This document shows positions 41,726 through 50,583 of a stretch of 64,000 nucleotides of DNA, one piece after another. The notes beneath the pieces were generated by a model, which saw only the letters and a list, made by a program, of their open reading frames with translations, did not search any database and was not told the origin of the DNA. The position numbers were made by a program, and so were the translations under genes. The stretch is from Dermatophilus congolensis (lineage in GTDB: Bacteria > Actinomycetota > Actinomycetes > Actinomycetales > Dermatophilaceae): positions 2,108,001-2,172,000 of the forward strand of contig NZ_LT906453.1 of assembly GCF_900187045.1 (NCBI RefSeq), given 5' to 3'. Positions within the stretch are counted from its first letter, which is position 1, and each line of letters begins with the position of its first letter.

Positions 41726-43408
41726 ATGCACGCCATCCAGGGGACTCTCGACGAACTGGGCACACCGCTGTCACAAGTCACGTTCGTGGTAGTCGACCTC
41801 GAAACAACCGGCAGCAACGCAGCCAGCGGACGAATAACCGAAATCGGCGCCGTAAAAATCTGTGGCGGAGAAATCACTGGCGAATTCCAAACACTGGTCA
41901 ACCCCACCATCCCCATCCCACCGTTCATCGCCGTCCTCACCGGAATCACTGACGCGATGGTCGCTCAAGCTCCCGAAGAACACACCGCCGTCCCTGCATT
42001 CCTAGAGTTCGCCGCAGACGCAGTGCTCGTGGCCCACAACGCCCCCTTTGACATCGGATTCCTCAAAGCCGCCACTGAACGACTCAACCTCACTTGGGGC
42101 AACAACCACGTCGTCGACACCCTGCCCCTAGCACGCAAGCTCGTCTCCCGAGACGAAGCCCCCAACCACAAACTCGGCACCCTCGCCCACCTGTTCTCCA
42201 CCGAGACCACCCCCAACCACCGAGCCCTCGACGACGCCAAAGCCACCGTCGATGTCCTCCACGCCCTCATCGCCCGTGCAGCAGGCCACGGCGTCACCAC
42301 CCTTGAAGAACTCGACACCTTCTCCACCGCAGTCACCCCAGCACAACAACGCAAACGTAACCTCGCCGACAACCTGCCCTCAGCTCCTGGGGTGTATATC
42401 TTCAAAGACAACTCTGACCGGGTGCTATACGTCGGCACATCCGTAGACATTCGCCGCCGTGTCCGTTCCTACTTCACCTCCTCGGAAAACCGCTCACGCA
42501 TCCGCGACATGATCAACATCGCCACATGCGTCACCCCTATCGTCTGCCACACCATCCTCGAAGCACAGGTACGCGAACTACGACTTATCGCTGAGCACAA
42601 CCCTCACTACAACCGCAGATCCACCCGACCCCACAACGCTCCGTGGGTAAAACTCACCAACGAGCCTTTCCCGCGCCTATCAATCGTGCGATCCGTCCGC
42701 GACGACGCCGCCACATACGCTGGCCCCTTCTCTTCACACCAACGCGCCCGCGACGCTCTGGACGCCCTCAACGACTCCCTGCCCCTGCGCAGATGCACCG
42801 ACCGGCTCTCCCCCACCCGACACACAGACCGATGCGCCCTAGCCGACATAGGCCGCTGCGGCGCCCCCTGCGACGGTTCACAAAGCCACGCCGACTACTC
42901 CCGCATCGCTGCGGACGCACGCGCTGCGCTGCGCGGCGACGCCACCGCAGTCGCCGACAAACTCTCCCACCACATGGTCACCCTGTCACTGTGTGAACGG
43001 TTCGAAGACGCGGCAACCACCCGCGACAGGGCTCACGCCCTCATGCGAGGCGCCCAACGCGCCCAAGAAGCCCTCACCCTTGCCGCCATACCCCACATCG
43101 TCGCTGGCCGCAGGCGCCCCACCGGAGGATGGGAATTCGCGTGCATTCGCCACGGACACGTCGCAGGAACCACCGTTTCACCGCCCAGAGCCGACCCCAC
43201 GCCCTACATCGAGGCCATGGTGGCCACCGCCGCACACATCCCCGCACCCACCAACGGTTTGGGGTCAGCACTAGCCGAAGAAATCACCATCATCCTTCAC
43301 TGGCTCACCACCGAAGGAACCCGACTAGTGGAGGTAGAGGGAACCTGGACCTGCCCAGTCGGCGGAGCAGGAGCCCATGTGCATCGGTTTATCGAACACG
43401 TGGGGTGA
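41726..43408 (+). CDS. DEDD 3'-5' exonuclease fused to UvrC-like GIY-YIG domain
   Basis: A 560-residue two-part protein. Residues ~18-185 form a DnaQ-type exonuclease (FVVVDLETTGSNAASGRITE, LVAHNAPFDIGFL, NHRALDDAKATVDVL). Residues ~215-300 are a GIY-YIG nuclease-like domain (SAPGVYIFKDNSDRVLYVGT), followed by a UvrC-like middle region. The homologue in M. tuberculosis is Rv2191, beside trpD as here. Probably a repair nuclease not requiring UvrA/B; the UvrC C-terminal catalytic half is absent. Confidence 0.9.
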   Translation: MHAIQGTLDELGTPLSQVTFVVVDLETTGSNAASGRITEIGAVKICGGEITGEFQTLVNPTIPIPPFIAVLTGITDAMVAQAPEEHTAVPAFLEFAADAVLVAHNAPFDIGFLKAATERLNLTWGNNHVVDTLPLARKLVSRDEAPNHKLGTLAHLFSTETTPNHRALDDAKATVDVLHALIARAAGHGVTTLEELDTFSTAVTPAQQRKRNLADNLPSAPGVYIFKDNSDRVLYVGTSVDIRRRVRSYFTSSENRSRIRDMINIATCVTPIVCHTILEAQVRELRLIAEHNPHYNRRSTRPHNAPWVKLTNEPFPRLSIVRSVRDDAATYAGPFSSHQRARDALDALNDSLPLRRCTDRLSPTRHTDRCALADIGRCGAPCDGSQSHADYSRIAADARAALRGDATAVADKLSHHMVTLSLCERFEDAATTRDRAHALMRGAQRAQEALTLAAIPHIVAGRRRPTGGWEFACIRHGHVAGTTVSPPRADPTPYIEAMVATAAHIPAPTNGLGSALAEEITIILHWLTTEGTRLVEVEGTWTCPVGGAGAHVHRFIEHVG

Positions 43409-43430
43409 ACTGCTCAGATCACCCCACGTG
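43397..43430. terminator. bidirectional terminator overlapping a stop codon
   Basis: A 12-bp perfect stem (CACGTGGGGTGA, 43397-43408, with 43419-43430) that contains the exonuclease stop codon and lies just before the trpD stop on the opposite strand. Confidence 0.65.
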
Positions 43431-43435
43431 ATTCG

Positions 43436-44503
43436 TTACACCGAAACAGTCGCCGCTGCTCTCCACGCCTCAAGCGTGGCGAGTGCGGCACCAGAATCGA
43501 TTGCCTCACAAGCTTGGTCCACGCCGCGCTGCAACGCCAACTCAAACGTTGCTTGATCAACCACCGCGTGAGCATCCCTGCCAGCGACAGCTACCGCCAA
43601 ACCAGCATTAAGGGCCACAGCATCCCGGACTGCATCTCGACGACCCCGCAGAAGCGCCCACACGACCTCAGCGTTCTGGGCAGCATCTCCGCCACGCAGC
43701 GCTTCAACCGGAGCACGGTCAATACCAAAACGGATGGGGTCAACCGTGAACTCCACGATCTGACCATCACGGACCCACAACACTCGTGACGTAGTCGCCA
43801 ACGTGAGCTCATCGAGACCATCATCACCACGGCACACCGCCGCAGAAGTTCCTCGCTCTGCGAGCACACCTGCGATCACCGGAACCATCCGCTCTTTGGC
43901 CACCCCAATCACCGAATACTGAGGTTGAGCGGGATTGGTCAGCGGACCCAGAACATTGAAAATCGTGGCAATTCCCAACTCACGACGTGGGGCCGCAGCA
44001 TTGGTCATCGACGGGTGAAACACCTGCGCAAAACAGAAAGTGATCCCTGCCTCTTGGGCCACAGCTGCGACCTTCGACGGCGGAAGAGTCAGATCTACTC
44101 CCAACGCCTCCAGACAGTCAGCGGTGCCAGATTTTGACGATGACGCCCGGTTTCCGTGCTTGACCACAGTGATCCCCGTAGCTGCCGCCACAATCGCAGC
44201 CATCGTGGAAATGTTCACCGTGTTGGATTTATCTCCCCCGGTTCCCACAATGTCCAAGCTGTTCTGCGGCACATGCACCGGCCGAGCATGCAACAACATC
44301 GTGTCAGCAATGCCTCTCACCTCGGCAACGGACTCCCCCTTGGCGGCCATCGCCACCAAAAAACCTGCTATCTGCGCAGGCGAAGCGAAGCCCCCCATGA
44401 TCTGTTCCATCGCCCACGCAGATGCCTGCGTGGACAAATCATGCCCAGCAATGAGATCCGCGAGCAGGTTCGGCCACGTGAATCCGGCCGAACCATCGCT
44501 CAT
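43436..44503 (-). CDS. trpD: anthranilate phosphoribosyltransferase
   Basis: A 355-residue enzyme of tryptophan synthesis joining anthranilate to PRPP. Family blocks are DIVGTGGDKSNTVNISTMAA (PRPP loop), GITVVKHGNRASSSKSGTAD, FCFAQVFHPSMTNAAAPRRE and FNVLGPLTNPAQPQYSVIGV. The start ATGA overlaps the stop of the preceding receiver-like gene, so the two are coupled. No other trp gene is in view; stand-alone trpD at this locus is normal for actinobacteria (Rv2192c). Confidence 0.94.
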   Translation of the reverse strand: MSDGSAGFTWPNLLADLIAGHDLSTQASAWAMEQIMGGFASPAQIAGFLVAMAAKGESVAEVRGIADTMLLHARPVHVPQNSLDIVGTGGDKSNTVNISTMAAIVAAATGITVVKHGNRASSSKSGTADCLEALGVDLTLPPSKVAAVAQEAGITFCFAQVFHPSMTNAAAPRRELGIATIFNVLGPLTNPAQPQYSVIGVAKERMVPVIAGVLAERGTSAAVCRGDDGLDELTLATTSRVLWVRDGQIVEFTVDPIRFGIDRAPVEALRGGDAAQNAEVVWALLRGRRDAVRDAVALNAGLAVAVAGRDAHAVVDQATFELALQRGVDQACEAIDSGAALATLEAWRAAATVSV

Positions 44504-45015
44504 CGGGCGACCTCTGCCCCAGCTGGGATAGAACCGGTTTTCGATTCACGGGCCACATCAGCAACAGCGTTGGCCATCACCAACGGGTCGATCGGCTGCG
44601 GGACAGCCCGGTCAGCTAAGGACCAAGCCGCCAGCCACGCATCCTGAGGACGCCCTGTGAGCACAATCACAGGGGGGCAGTCGTACACCTCACATTTGAG
44701 CTGCCGACACAGCCCCATCCCCCCTAGCGGAACCGACTCCCCATCAAGGATGAGCAGATCCAGCCCCCCGGCTTTCACATGCTTTTCAGCGATCACTGGT
44801 GTAGCGCATTCAGTCCAGTCAACAACCTCGACGTCGCGGGCAGGCTTATGGCCAACCGACCGCTTCACCTGCTCACGCACGGACGCATCGTCGCTGTACA
44901 GCAACACGCGCACCTTGTGCGCGCTCTGGCCCGTCGTCCCGGACACTGCTTCGGCTTGCACACCCCCCGCAGCAGCGGGTGTAGGCGTGGTGCTCGACCC
45001 TGCCAATTCACTCAT
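44500..45015 (-). CDS. receiver-like (response regulator-type) protein
   Basis: A 171-residue protein: a low-complexity N terminus (about 30 residues), then a CheY-like alpha/beta domain, VRVLLYSDDASVREQVKRSV, GGLDLLILDGESVPLGGMGL and PPVIVLTGRPQDAWLAAWSL. The phospho-acceptor would be Asp in LLILDGES. No output domain, and no sensor kinase nearby. Translationally coupled to trpD, so it may be a stand-alone receiver with an unknown partner. The conserved receiver Lys near the end is not evident (QPIDP), so phosphorylation is uncertain. Confidence 0.75.
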   Translation of the reverse strand: MSELAGSSTTPTPAAAGGVQAEAVSGTTGQSAHKVRVLLYSDDASVREQVKRSVGHKPARDVEVVDWTECATPVIAEKHVKAGGLDLLILDGESVPLGGMGLCRQLKCEVYDCPPVIVLTGRPQDAWLAAWSLADRAVPQPIDPLVMANAVADVARESKTGSIPAGAEVAR

Positions 45016-45190
45016 GGGCCGATCCTAACGACCTAACTCGTCGACATCCGCTCTGCAGCACGAAAGACCACATTCGCGCCTGTCAAAGCACCATTGAACA
45101 GCGAAATTAGCGCCGAAACCGAGAAAAACCTGAGATTCGAGTCGGACTCACGTGCATACTGGGCCACCCGAGGGTGATGTTCGAGACATA

Positions 45191-45865
45191 ATGGCCTGCG
45201 TGACGAGCGTTACCCCCAACTCATTCAGCAGTCCGAACCCGCGCACCCATCCGAGGTTCGGCCAAGGTCCCGTGACACGACCAAACATGGCAGCCGTAGG
45301 CACCATGGTTTGGCTAGCTAGCGAACTCATGTTCTTCGCAGGCATGTTCGCAATTTTCTTCAGTATCCGCGCAGTGCGCCCTGACCTATGGGCCGAGGAA
45401 ACCGCCAAGCTCAACGTCCCCTTTGCTGCAGCGAACACACTCATCCTGGTTATCTCTTCGATTTGGTGCCAGCTGGGTGTTTTCAAAGCCGAACACGGCA
45501 TCGGCAGCCGCCAGGGCACTATCTGGCAGTTCAGCAAGTGGGGCATGCGCGAGTGGTACGTGCTCACCTACATCTTCGGTGGCATTTTCGTCGCCGGGCA
45601 GGTCCTCGAGTACGCCACCCTGTGGTCCCACGGCTACGCACTACACACCAACGCGTACACCTCGGTCTTCTACCTGACCACCGGATTCCATGCGATCCAC
45701 GTGGTCGGCGGTCTCGTGGCATTCCTCATCATCATCGGTCGCAGCATGACGACACGCACGTACACTCACCGCCAAGCCACCGGGGCGATCGTGACGTCCT
45801 ACTACTGGCACTTCGTCGATGTCGTGTGGATCGCCCTGTTCGCCGCGATCTACCTACTCAAGTAA
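45191..45865 (+). CDS. ctaE: cytochrome c oxidase subunit III
   Basis: A ~224-residue inner-membrane protein with five helices (short actinobacterial form): GTMVWLASELMFFAGMFAIF, FHAIHVVGGLVAFLIIIG and SYYWHFVDVVWIALFAAIYL carry the conserved subunit III residues, including E and H. Part of the aa3 oxidase. The start at ATG 45191 is a choice; GTG 45200 is equally plausible and the frame is open from 45152. First gene of ctaE-qcrCAB, as in M. tuberculosis Rv2193-Rv2196. Confidence 0.93.
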   Translation: MACVTSVTPNSFSSPNPRTHPRFGQGPVTRPNMAAVGTMVWLASELMFFAGMFAIFFSIRAVRPDLWAEETAKLNVPFAAANTLILVISSIWCQLGVFKAEHGIGSRQGTIWQFSKWGMREWYVLTYIFGGIFVAGQVLEYATLWSHGYALHTNAYTSVFYLTTGFHAIHVVGGLVAFLIIIGRSMTTRTYTHRQATGAIVTSYYWHFVDVVWIALFAAIYLLK

Positions 45866-45950
45866 CCCGCCGAGAACGTATACGCACCGCAGGTGCCGAC
45901 GCCGACCGGCCCCACCTGCGCGATCGTCACCCGACCGCTAAGGAAATCCC

Positions 45951-46745
45951 GTGAACGCTCAAGCCATCCACCGGCGCCATCCCGCCGTCTTCGTCGTACT
46001 GCTCATCGTTGGCCTCATCGCCATGGGCTCCCTGTACGCGCTCGTCGCACCCGGCAGGGCCGACGCCGGTGCTCCCGTCGCAACCGCCAGCGGTGACGAC
46101 GTGTCCGTGGGCAAACAGCTGTTCCTGACTAACTGCGCGTCTTGCCACGGCTCCAATGGCGAGGGGACCAAATACGGCCCCTCGCTTGTTGGTGTCGGCG
46201 CGGCCTCTGTCGACTTCCAGGTAGGCACCGGCCGTATGCCGCTCGCCGGACCCGGCGTTCAGGCACAGCGCAAGAACCCCCAGTTCGACCAGAAACAGAT
46301 CGACCAGCTCGCCGCCTACGTCGACTCCCTCGGCCCCGGACCGGCCGTACCAGACAGCAAATACGCCAGCGGCGTCGGTGGAAACATCGCCCGCGGTGGC
46401 GAAATCTTCCGCGTCAACTGCGCCATGTGCCACAACTTCGCCGGCTCCGGCGGCGCACTCACCCGCGGAAAGTTCGCTCCCCCGCTGCACAACATCGAAG
46501 GCAAGCACATCTACGAAGCCATGGTCACTGGTCCTCAGTCCATGCCGGTCTTCAACGACCAGAACCTCAACCCCGAGGCGAAACGCGATGTCATCGCTTA
46601 CCTGCACAACCTCGATAAAAACGAAAACCACGGCGGGCACTCCCTGGGCAACCTCGGACCGGTTGGCGACGGCTACTTCCTCTGGGGCCTGGGCATCCCG
46701 ATCATGATCGGCGCCGCAGTCTGGCTCACCCGCAAAGCGGCCTGA
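45951..46745 (+). CDS. qcrC: diheme cytochrome c of the bc1 complex
   Basis: A 264-residue protein with an N-terminal membrane anchor (PAVFVVLLIVGLIAMGSLYA), two cytochrome c domains with heme sites CASCH (Cys62-His66) and CAMCH (Cys157-His161), and a C-terminal helix. In actinobacteria this diheme subunit replaces soluble cytochrome c and carries electrons from the Rieske centre to CtaC. AAGGAAATCCC precedes the GTG start. Confidence 0.95.
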   Translation: MNAQAIHRRHPAVFVVLLIVGLIAMGSLYALVAPGRADAGAPVATASGDDVSVGKQLFLTNCASCHGSNGEGTKYGPSLVGVGAASVDFQVGTGRMPLAGPGVQAQRKNPQFDQKQIDQLAAYVDSLGPGPAVPDSKYASGVGGNIARGGEIFRVNCAMCHNFAGSGGALTRGKFAPPLHNIEGKHIYEAMVTGPQSMPVFNDQNLNPEAKRDVIAYLHNLDKNENHGGHSLGNLGPVGDGYFLWGLGIPIMIGAAVWLTRKAA

Positions 46746-46791
46746 GCCCACACACTTTCCTCACACCAGCACCGACAGGATTGACACCAAC

Positions 46792-47946
46792 ATGAACGAA
46801 CACGGAAGTCCCGGATCGGGGATCGCCGGCCAAGAACCGAGTAGCGAGGCTGTGTCTCTTAACTCGGGCCATGTCGTCGGAGACGGCGGCATCCCCGAGC
46901 GGTTCACCAACCCCGGCCTGCCCCCGCACCAGCCACGCCACGCCGACCTCGACCCTAAAGCCGCCAAGCGCGCCGAGCGGCAGGTCCTGTTCTTCTTCAC
47001 CCTGTCGATCCTGGGCACGATCGGCTTCGTCATCGCGTACTTCGCGATCGACCGCTCCACGCTGTTCTTCATGCCCTTCTTCGGCTACGTCAGCCTCCTA
47101 CACACCGTCATCGGTGTGTGCATGGGTCTGAGCCTGCTCGGTATCGGCTTGGCCGCCGTGCACTGGGCCAAGACCCTCATGCCCGAAGAAGAGGTCGTGG
47201 AACAACGCCACGTTCTACGCTCCAGCGACGAAGACCGCATCGGCTTTGCTGAAACTCTCTCCGAGGGAGCTAAAGGCGCCCAGCTCGGACGCCGCCCCAT
47301 GATCGGTATCCTCGGCGGCACCGCACTGGGCATCTTCGCCGTCCCGCCGGCCCTCCAGCTCGTCGGAGGTCTAGGCCCGCTCCCCGAAGCAGACCTGTCC
47401 GAAACTTTCTGGCAGACCGGCATGCGCCTCATGCGTGACCCCGAGATGACCCCCATCAAAGCCTCCGATGTCACTATCGGCTCGGCCTTCCACGTTCTCC
47501 CCGAGCACATGGAAGCCAGCCTGGCCGAGCTGGACAAACTCGGTTACGTCTCCGCAGAAGAAAAGCGCACCGGCAAGTACCGCTTTGACCAGGACCTGGA
47601 ATACCTCGAGCGCAAAGCCAAGGCACCCGTCCTTCTCATGCGCCTGAACCCAGACGACATCGAAAGCCAAAAAGAACGCGACTGGGGCTACCAAGGCATC
47701 GTCGCCTACAACAAGATCTGCACCCACGCAGGCTGCCCCGTCGGCCTGTACGAACAGCAGACACACCACCTGCTCTGCCCCTGCCACCAGTCAACCTTTG
47801 ACCTCAAGCAGGACTGCAAAGTGGTTTTCGGTCCGGCGCACCGCGCCCTGCCGCAGCTGCCGATCACCGTCGATAAAGAGGGATACCTCGTCGCTGCGGC
47901 AGGCTTCAAAGAACCTGTCGGCCCGAGCTTCTGGGAGCGTGGATGA
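46792..47946 (+). CDS. qcrA: Rieske iron-sulfur subunit of the bc1 complex
   Basis: A 384-residue actinobacterial QcrA with three N-terminal helices (about residues 62-82, 86-118, 162-182) and a C-terminal Rieske domain binding 2Fe-2S through KICTHAGCPVG and LLCPCHQSTFD. Transfers electrons from menaquinol at the Qo site to QcrC. Its stop overlaps the qcrB ATG (ATGA), indicating coupling. Confidence 0.95.
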   Translation: MNEHGSPGSGIAGQEPSSEAVSLNSGHVVGDGGIPERFTNPGLPPHQPRHADLDPKAAKRAERQVLFFFTLSILGTIGFVIAYFAIDRSTLFFMPFFGYVSLLHTVIGVCMGLSLLGIGLAAVHWAKTLMPEEEVVEQRHVLRSSDEDRIGFAETLSEGAKGAQLGRRPMIGILGGTALGIFAVPPALQLVGGLGPLPEADLSETFWQTGMRLMRDPEMTPIKASDVTIGSAFHVLPEHMEASLAELDKLGYVSAEEKRTGKYRFDQDLEYLERKAKAPVLLMRLNPDDIESQKERDWGYQGIVAYNKICTHAGCPVGLYEQQTHHLLCPCHQSTFDLKQDCKVVFGPAHRALPQLPITVDKEGYLVAAAGFKEPVGPSFWERG

Positions 47947-49631
47947 GCACCACAACAGCCAACGACGCAGCAACCACCCCCGCCGATAACGGGCCCCGCA
48001 AGCCCGCAATAGGCGGAAAAATTGGTGGATGGTTCGACGACCGGACCGGCCTAGCTGGCCCCGTCCGTCACCTCCTTCACAAGGTGTTCCCGGACCACTG
48101 GTCCTTCATGCTCGGTGAAGTGGCGATGTACTCCATGGTCGCCTGCCTCATCACCGGCGTGTTCCTGACCATGTGGTTTGTCCCCTCCATGAACGAGGTG
48201 ACCTACGAAGGCTCCTACGCGCCACTGAACGGCTTGCACGTCAGTGCAGCATTCGACTCCACCATGCACATCTCCTTCGAGGTGGCCGGTGGTCTTCTCA
48301 TCCGCCAGATCCACCACTGGGGCGCACTGTTCTTCGTGGCCGCGGTCGGCCTGCACGCAGCACGCGTGTTCTTCACCGGCGCTTTCCGTAAACCCCGCGA
48401 GATTAACTGGGTCATCGGAACCGTCATGTTGCTGCTGGCCATGATCGAAGGTTTTGCCGGATACTCCCTACCCGATGACTTGCTCTCTGGAACCGGTCTG
48501 CGCGTGATGCAGGGCTTCTTGCTCTCCTCGCCGGTGATCGGTAGCTACATGAGCTACTTCCTCTTCGGTGGCTCGTTCCCCGGAACGATGATCATTCCCC
48601 GTCTCTTCACGGTGCACGCGCTGCTCATCCCAGCGATCCTCATCGCTCTGCTGGCAGCCCACCTGATTCTGCTCGTCGTGCAGAAACACACCCAGTACCC
48701 CGGCCCGGGCCGCACCAACGACAACGTCGTTGGCTACCCCGTCATGCCGGTGTACGCCGCCAAGGCCGGTGGTTTCTTCTTCATCGTGTTCGGTGTCATC
48801 ACGCTCGTCTCGGCACTGGTGGCGATCAACCCCGTGTGGATGTACGGCCCCTACGACCCCTCGCCGGTGACCGCAGGTGTCCAGCCTGACTGGTACATGT
48901 GGTTCTCCGACGGTGCGCTGCGTCTGCTGCCCGGCTGGCTGGAGTTCGAGATCCTCGGCTTCACGCTTAGCCTCAACGTTGCGCTGGGCTCGATCGTCCT
49001 ACTCCCGGTGGTCTTCATCATCATGGGGGCATACCCCTTCTTGGAGGCCTGGGTCACTGGTGACAAGCGTGAGCACCACCTGCTCGACCGTCCCCGCAAC
49101 CAGCCGGTCCGCACCGCTATCGGTGCTGGAGCGCTCACGGCTTACCTGTGCTTGGCACTAGCCACCACCAACGACATCATCGCGATTAAGACAGGTCTGG
49201 CAATCAACGACATCACTGTCTTCTTGCGGATCTTCTTCTTCGTTGGTCCGGTTCTGGTGTTCTTCGCCGTCAAGCGGCTCTGCCTAGCTCTGCAGTTGCA
49301 GGACCGCGAGAAGGTGCTGCACGGCCACGAATCTGGCGTCATCCAGCAGACCGCTGATGGCCGCTTCTACGAGGTGCACGAGCCTCTGTCGGAGTACGAG
49401 CGGTGGGCACTGGCTGGCCATGAGGTGCAGCGCCCCTTGGAGCTTGTGACCGGGCAGGACGGCAACGGTGTTGACGCCCCCACCGCGGGCAACGACAAGC
49501 GCCGTGCCGCATGGTCACGCTTCTTCTTCAGTGACCGTGTTGAGCCGCCAACACCAGCAGAGGTAGAGGCTGCTCACCACCACGGACACGACGAGAACAA
49601 TGACAGCCACGCTCTGACTGGCCGTCACTAA
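47943..49631 (+). CDS. qcrB: cytochrome b of the bc1 complex
   Basis: A 562-residue multi-helix protein: heme-ligand histidines in RQIHHWGALFFVAAVGLHAA and LFTVHALLIPAILIALLAAH, and the Qo-site PPWF-type loop represented by VTAGVQPDWYMWFSDG. A long hydrophilic, His-rich C-terminal tail (HHHGHDENNDSH) extends beyond the core, as is common in actinobacteria. This is the quinol-oxidising subunit and the known target of Q203-type inhibitors. Confidence 0.95.
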   Translation: MSTTTANDAATTPADNGPRKPAIGGKIGGWFDDRTGLAGPVRHLLHKVFPDHWSFMLGEVAMYSMVACLITGVFLTMWFVPSMNEVTYEGSYAPLNGLHVSAAFDSTMHISFEVAGGLLIRQIHHWGALFFVAAVGLHAARVFFTGAFRKPREINWVIGTVMLLLAMIEGFAGYSLPDDLLSGTGLRVMQGFLLSSPVIGSYMSYFLFGGSFPGTMIIPRLFTVHALLIPAILIALLAAHLILLVVQKHTQYPGPGRTNDNVVGYPVMPVYAAKAGGFFFIVFGVITLVSALVAINPVWMYGPYDPSPVTAGVQPDWYMWFSDGALRLLPGWLEFEILGFTLSLNVALGSIVLLPVVFIIMGAYPFLEAWVTGDKREHHLLDRPRNQPVRTAIGAGALTAYLCLALATTNDIIAIKTGLAINDITVFLRIFFFVGPVLVFFAVKRLCLALQLQDREKVLHGHESGVIQQTADGRFYEVHEPLSEYERWALAGHEVQRPLELVTGQDGNGVDAPTAGNDKRRAAWSRFFFSDRVEPPTPAEVEAAHHHGHDENNDSHALTGRH

Positions 49632-49648
49632 CTCGCACTGCCCATTGC

Positions 49649-49693
49649 CGCCGCGGCGGGATCCCTCGAATTTCGGAGGATCCCGCCGCGGCG
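49649..49693 (+). terminator. terminator of ctaE-qcrCAB
   Basis: A 16-bp perfect GC-rich stem (49649-49664 with 49678-49693) around a 13-base loop, followed by TTTGTTGTT, 18 bases after the qcrB stop codon. Confidence 0.8.
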
Positions 49694-49755
49694 TTTGTTG
49701 TTCTGGCGCACTACCGTCAGAGAGCAACAAATACCTCGTGATCGGATAGAGGCCC

Positions 49756-50106
49756 ATGAGTCACCTATACGTCAGCGACGAAGAGTTCGAGAAGATCGTT
49801 GGTGAAGCACTCGACTTAGTTCCCGCAGCTTTCATGGACCTTCTCGAGAATGTCGTTTTTCTCGTTGAAGCCAACGCTCCTGAACCAGGCCTTCTTGGCC
49901 TGTATGACGGTGTGCCTTTACCTGAAAGATCAGAATTTGACCTGCCAGTGTTGCCAGACCGCATCACCATCTACAAGAACCCCCTGCTGCAAATGTGCAA
50001 CTCACGTGCACAGCTACGCCGGGAAGTTTCTGTGACCGTCGTGCACGAAATCGCTCATCATTTCGGTATAGATGACGCCACTCTTCACGAACTGGGGTGG
50101 GCTTAG
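49756..50106 (+). CDS. small zincin-like metallopeptidase
   Basis: A 116-residue protein with the zinc-binding HExxH motif in TVVHEIAHHFGIDDATLHEL; the distal acidic residue could complete the site. It belongs to the small 'metallopeptidase family' (possibly zincin) proteins found across actinobacteria; substrate unknown. Preceded by GATAGAGGCCC at the ATG. It stands alone between the qcr terminator and the convergent arsR. Confidence 0.85.
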   Translation: MSHLYVSDEEFEKIVGEALDLVPAAFMDLLENVVFLVEANAPEPGLLGLYDGVPLPERSEFDLPVLPDRITIYKNPLLQMCNSRAQLRREVSVTVVHEIAHHFGIDDATLHELGWA

Positions 50107-50117
50107 GACCTAACGCA

Positions 50118-50489
50118 TCAAAGCGGCAGATCTGCGAGGAACTCGCGGAAGGTGTCCAGGCCTTCGGCGCGAAGGGTGAAGTGAGCCCATCGACCCCGCA
50201 TCTCCTTATCGATAAGACCAGCCTCAAGAAGCTTCTTGAGGTGATGTGAGAGCGTGGGCTGACTAACGCCGAACATCTCGGGCAGATGACAGGCACAGAC
50301 GCTCGAGCAGCTATTTGCGGCAATGTGATGGAAGATGCGCAGCCGCACTGGATCCGATAGCGCTTTAGCGACGGCAGCTAGTTCCTCTGCGCGGGGAACG
50401 AGCATAGGCGGCAGATCGGGCCCGCAATCGTCGAACGCTTCGCCTTGTTGAGTCTGACTCGTCCCGCTGAGCGCTCTCGTCGTGGCCAT
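50118..50489 (-). CDS. arsR: ArsR-family arsenite-responsive repressor
   Basis: A 123-residue winged-helix repressor: AVAKALSDPVRLRIFHHIAA, SVCACHLPEMFGVSQPTLSH, HLKKLLEAGLIDKEMRGRWA. The CAC pair before the recognition helix is the metalloid-sensing site of this ArsR subtype (usually with a third cysteine; CSS just upstream may provide it). ATG 50489 follows GAGAGGTGGG. Divergent from arsA with a 94-base shared control region containing palindromes. Confidence 0.88.
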   Translation of the reverse strand: MATTRALSGTSQTQQGEAFDDCGPDLPPMLVPRAEELAAVAKALSDPVRLRIFHHIAANSCSSVCACHLPEMFGVSQPTLSHHLKKLLEAGLIDKEMRGRWAHFTLRAEGLDTFREFLADLPL

Positions 50490-50504
50490 AGAGAACCCAC
50501 CTCT

Positions 50505-50565
50505 CAATATTGACATCCATCGATATGTTCACCATGCTCGATATATCGATATTTATCAATACAAC
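50505..50565. promoter_or_regulatory. arsR/arsA divergent control region
   Basis: Between the two divergent start codons lie ATCGATAT (50519-50526), a perfect 12-base palindrome TCGATATATCGA (50538-50549) and a following TTTATCAATA. TTGACA at 50509-50514 could be a -35 element for arsA. These AT-rich dyads are the likely ArsR operators. Confidence 0.55.
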
Positions 50566-50583
50566 TGTGGAAGAAGATCTGCC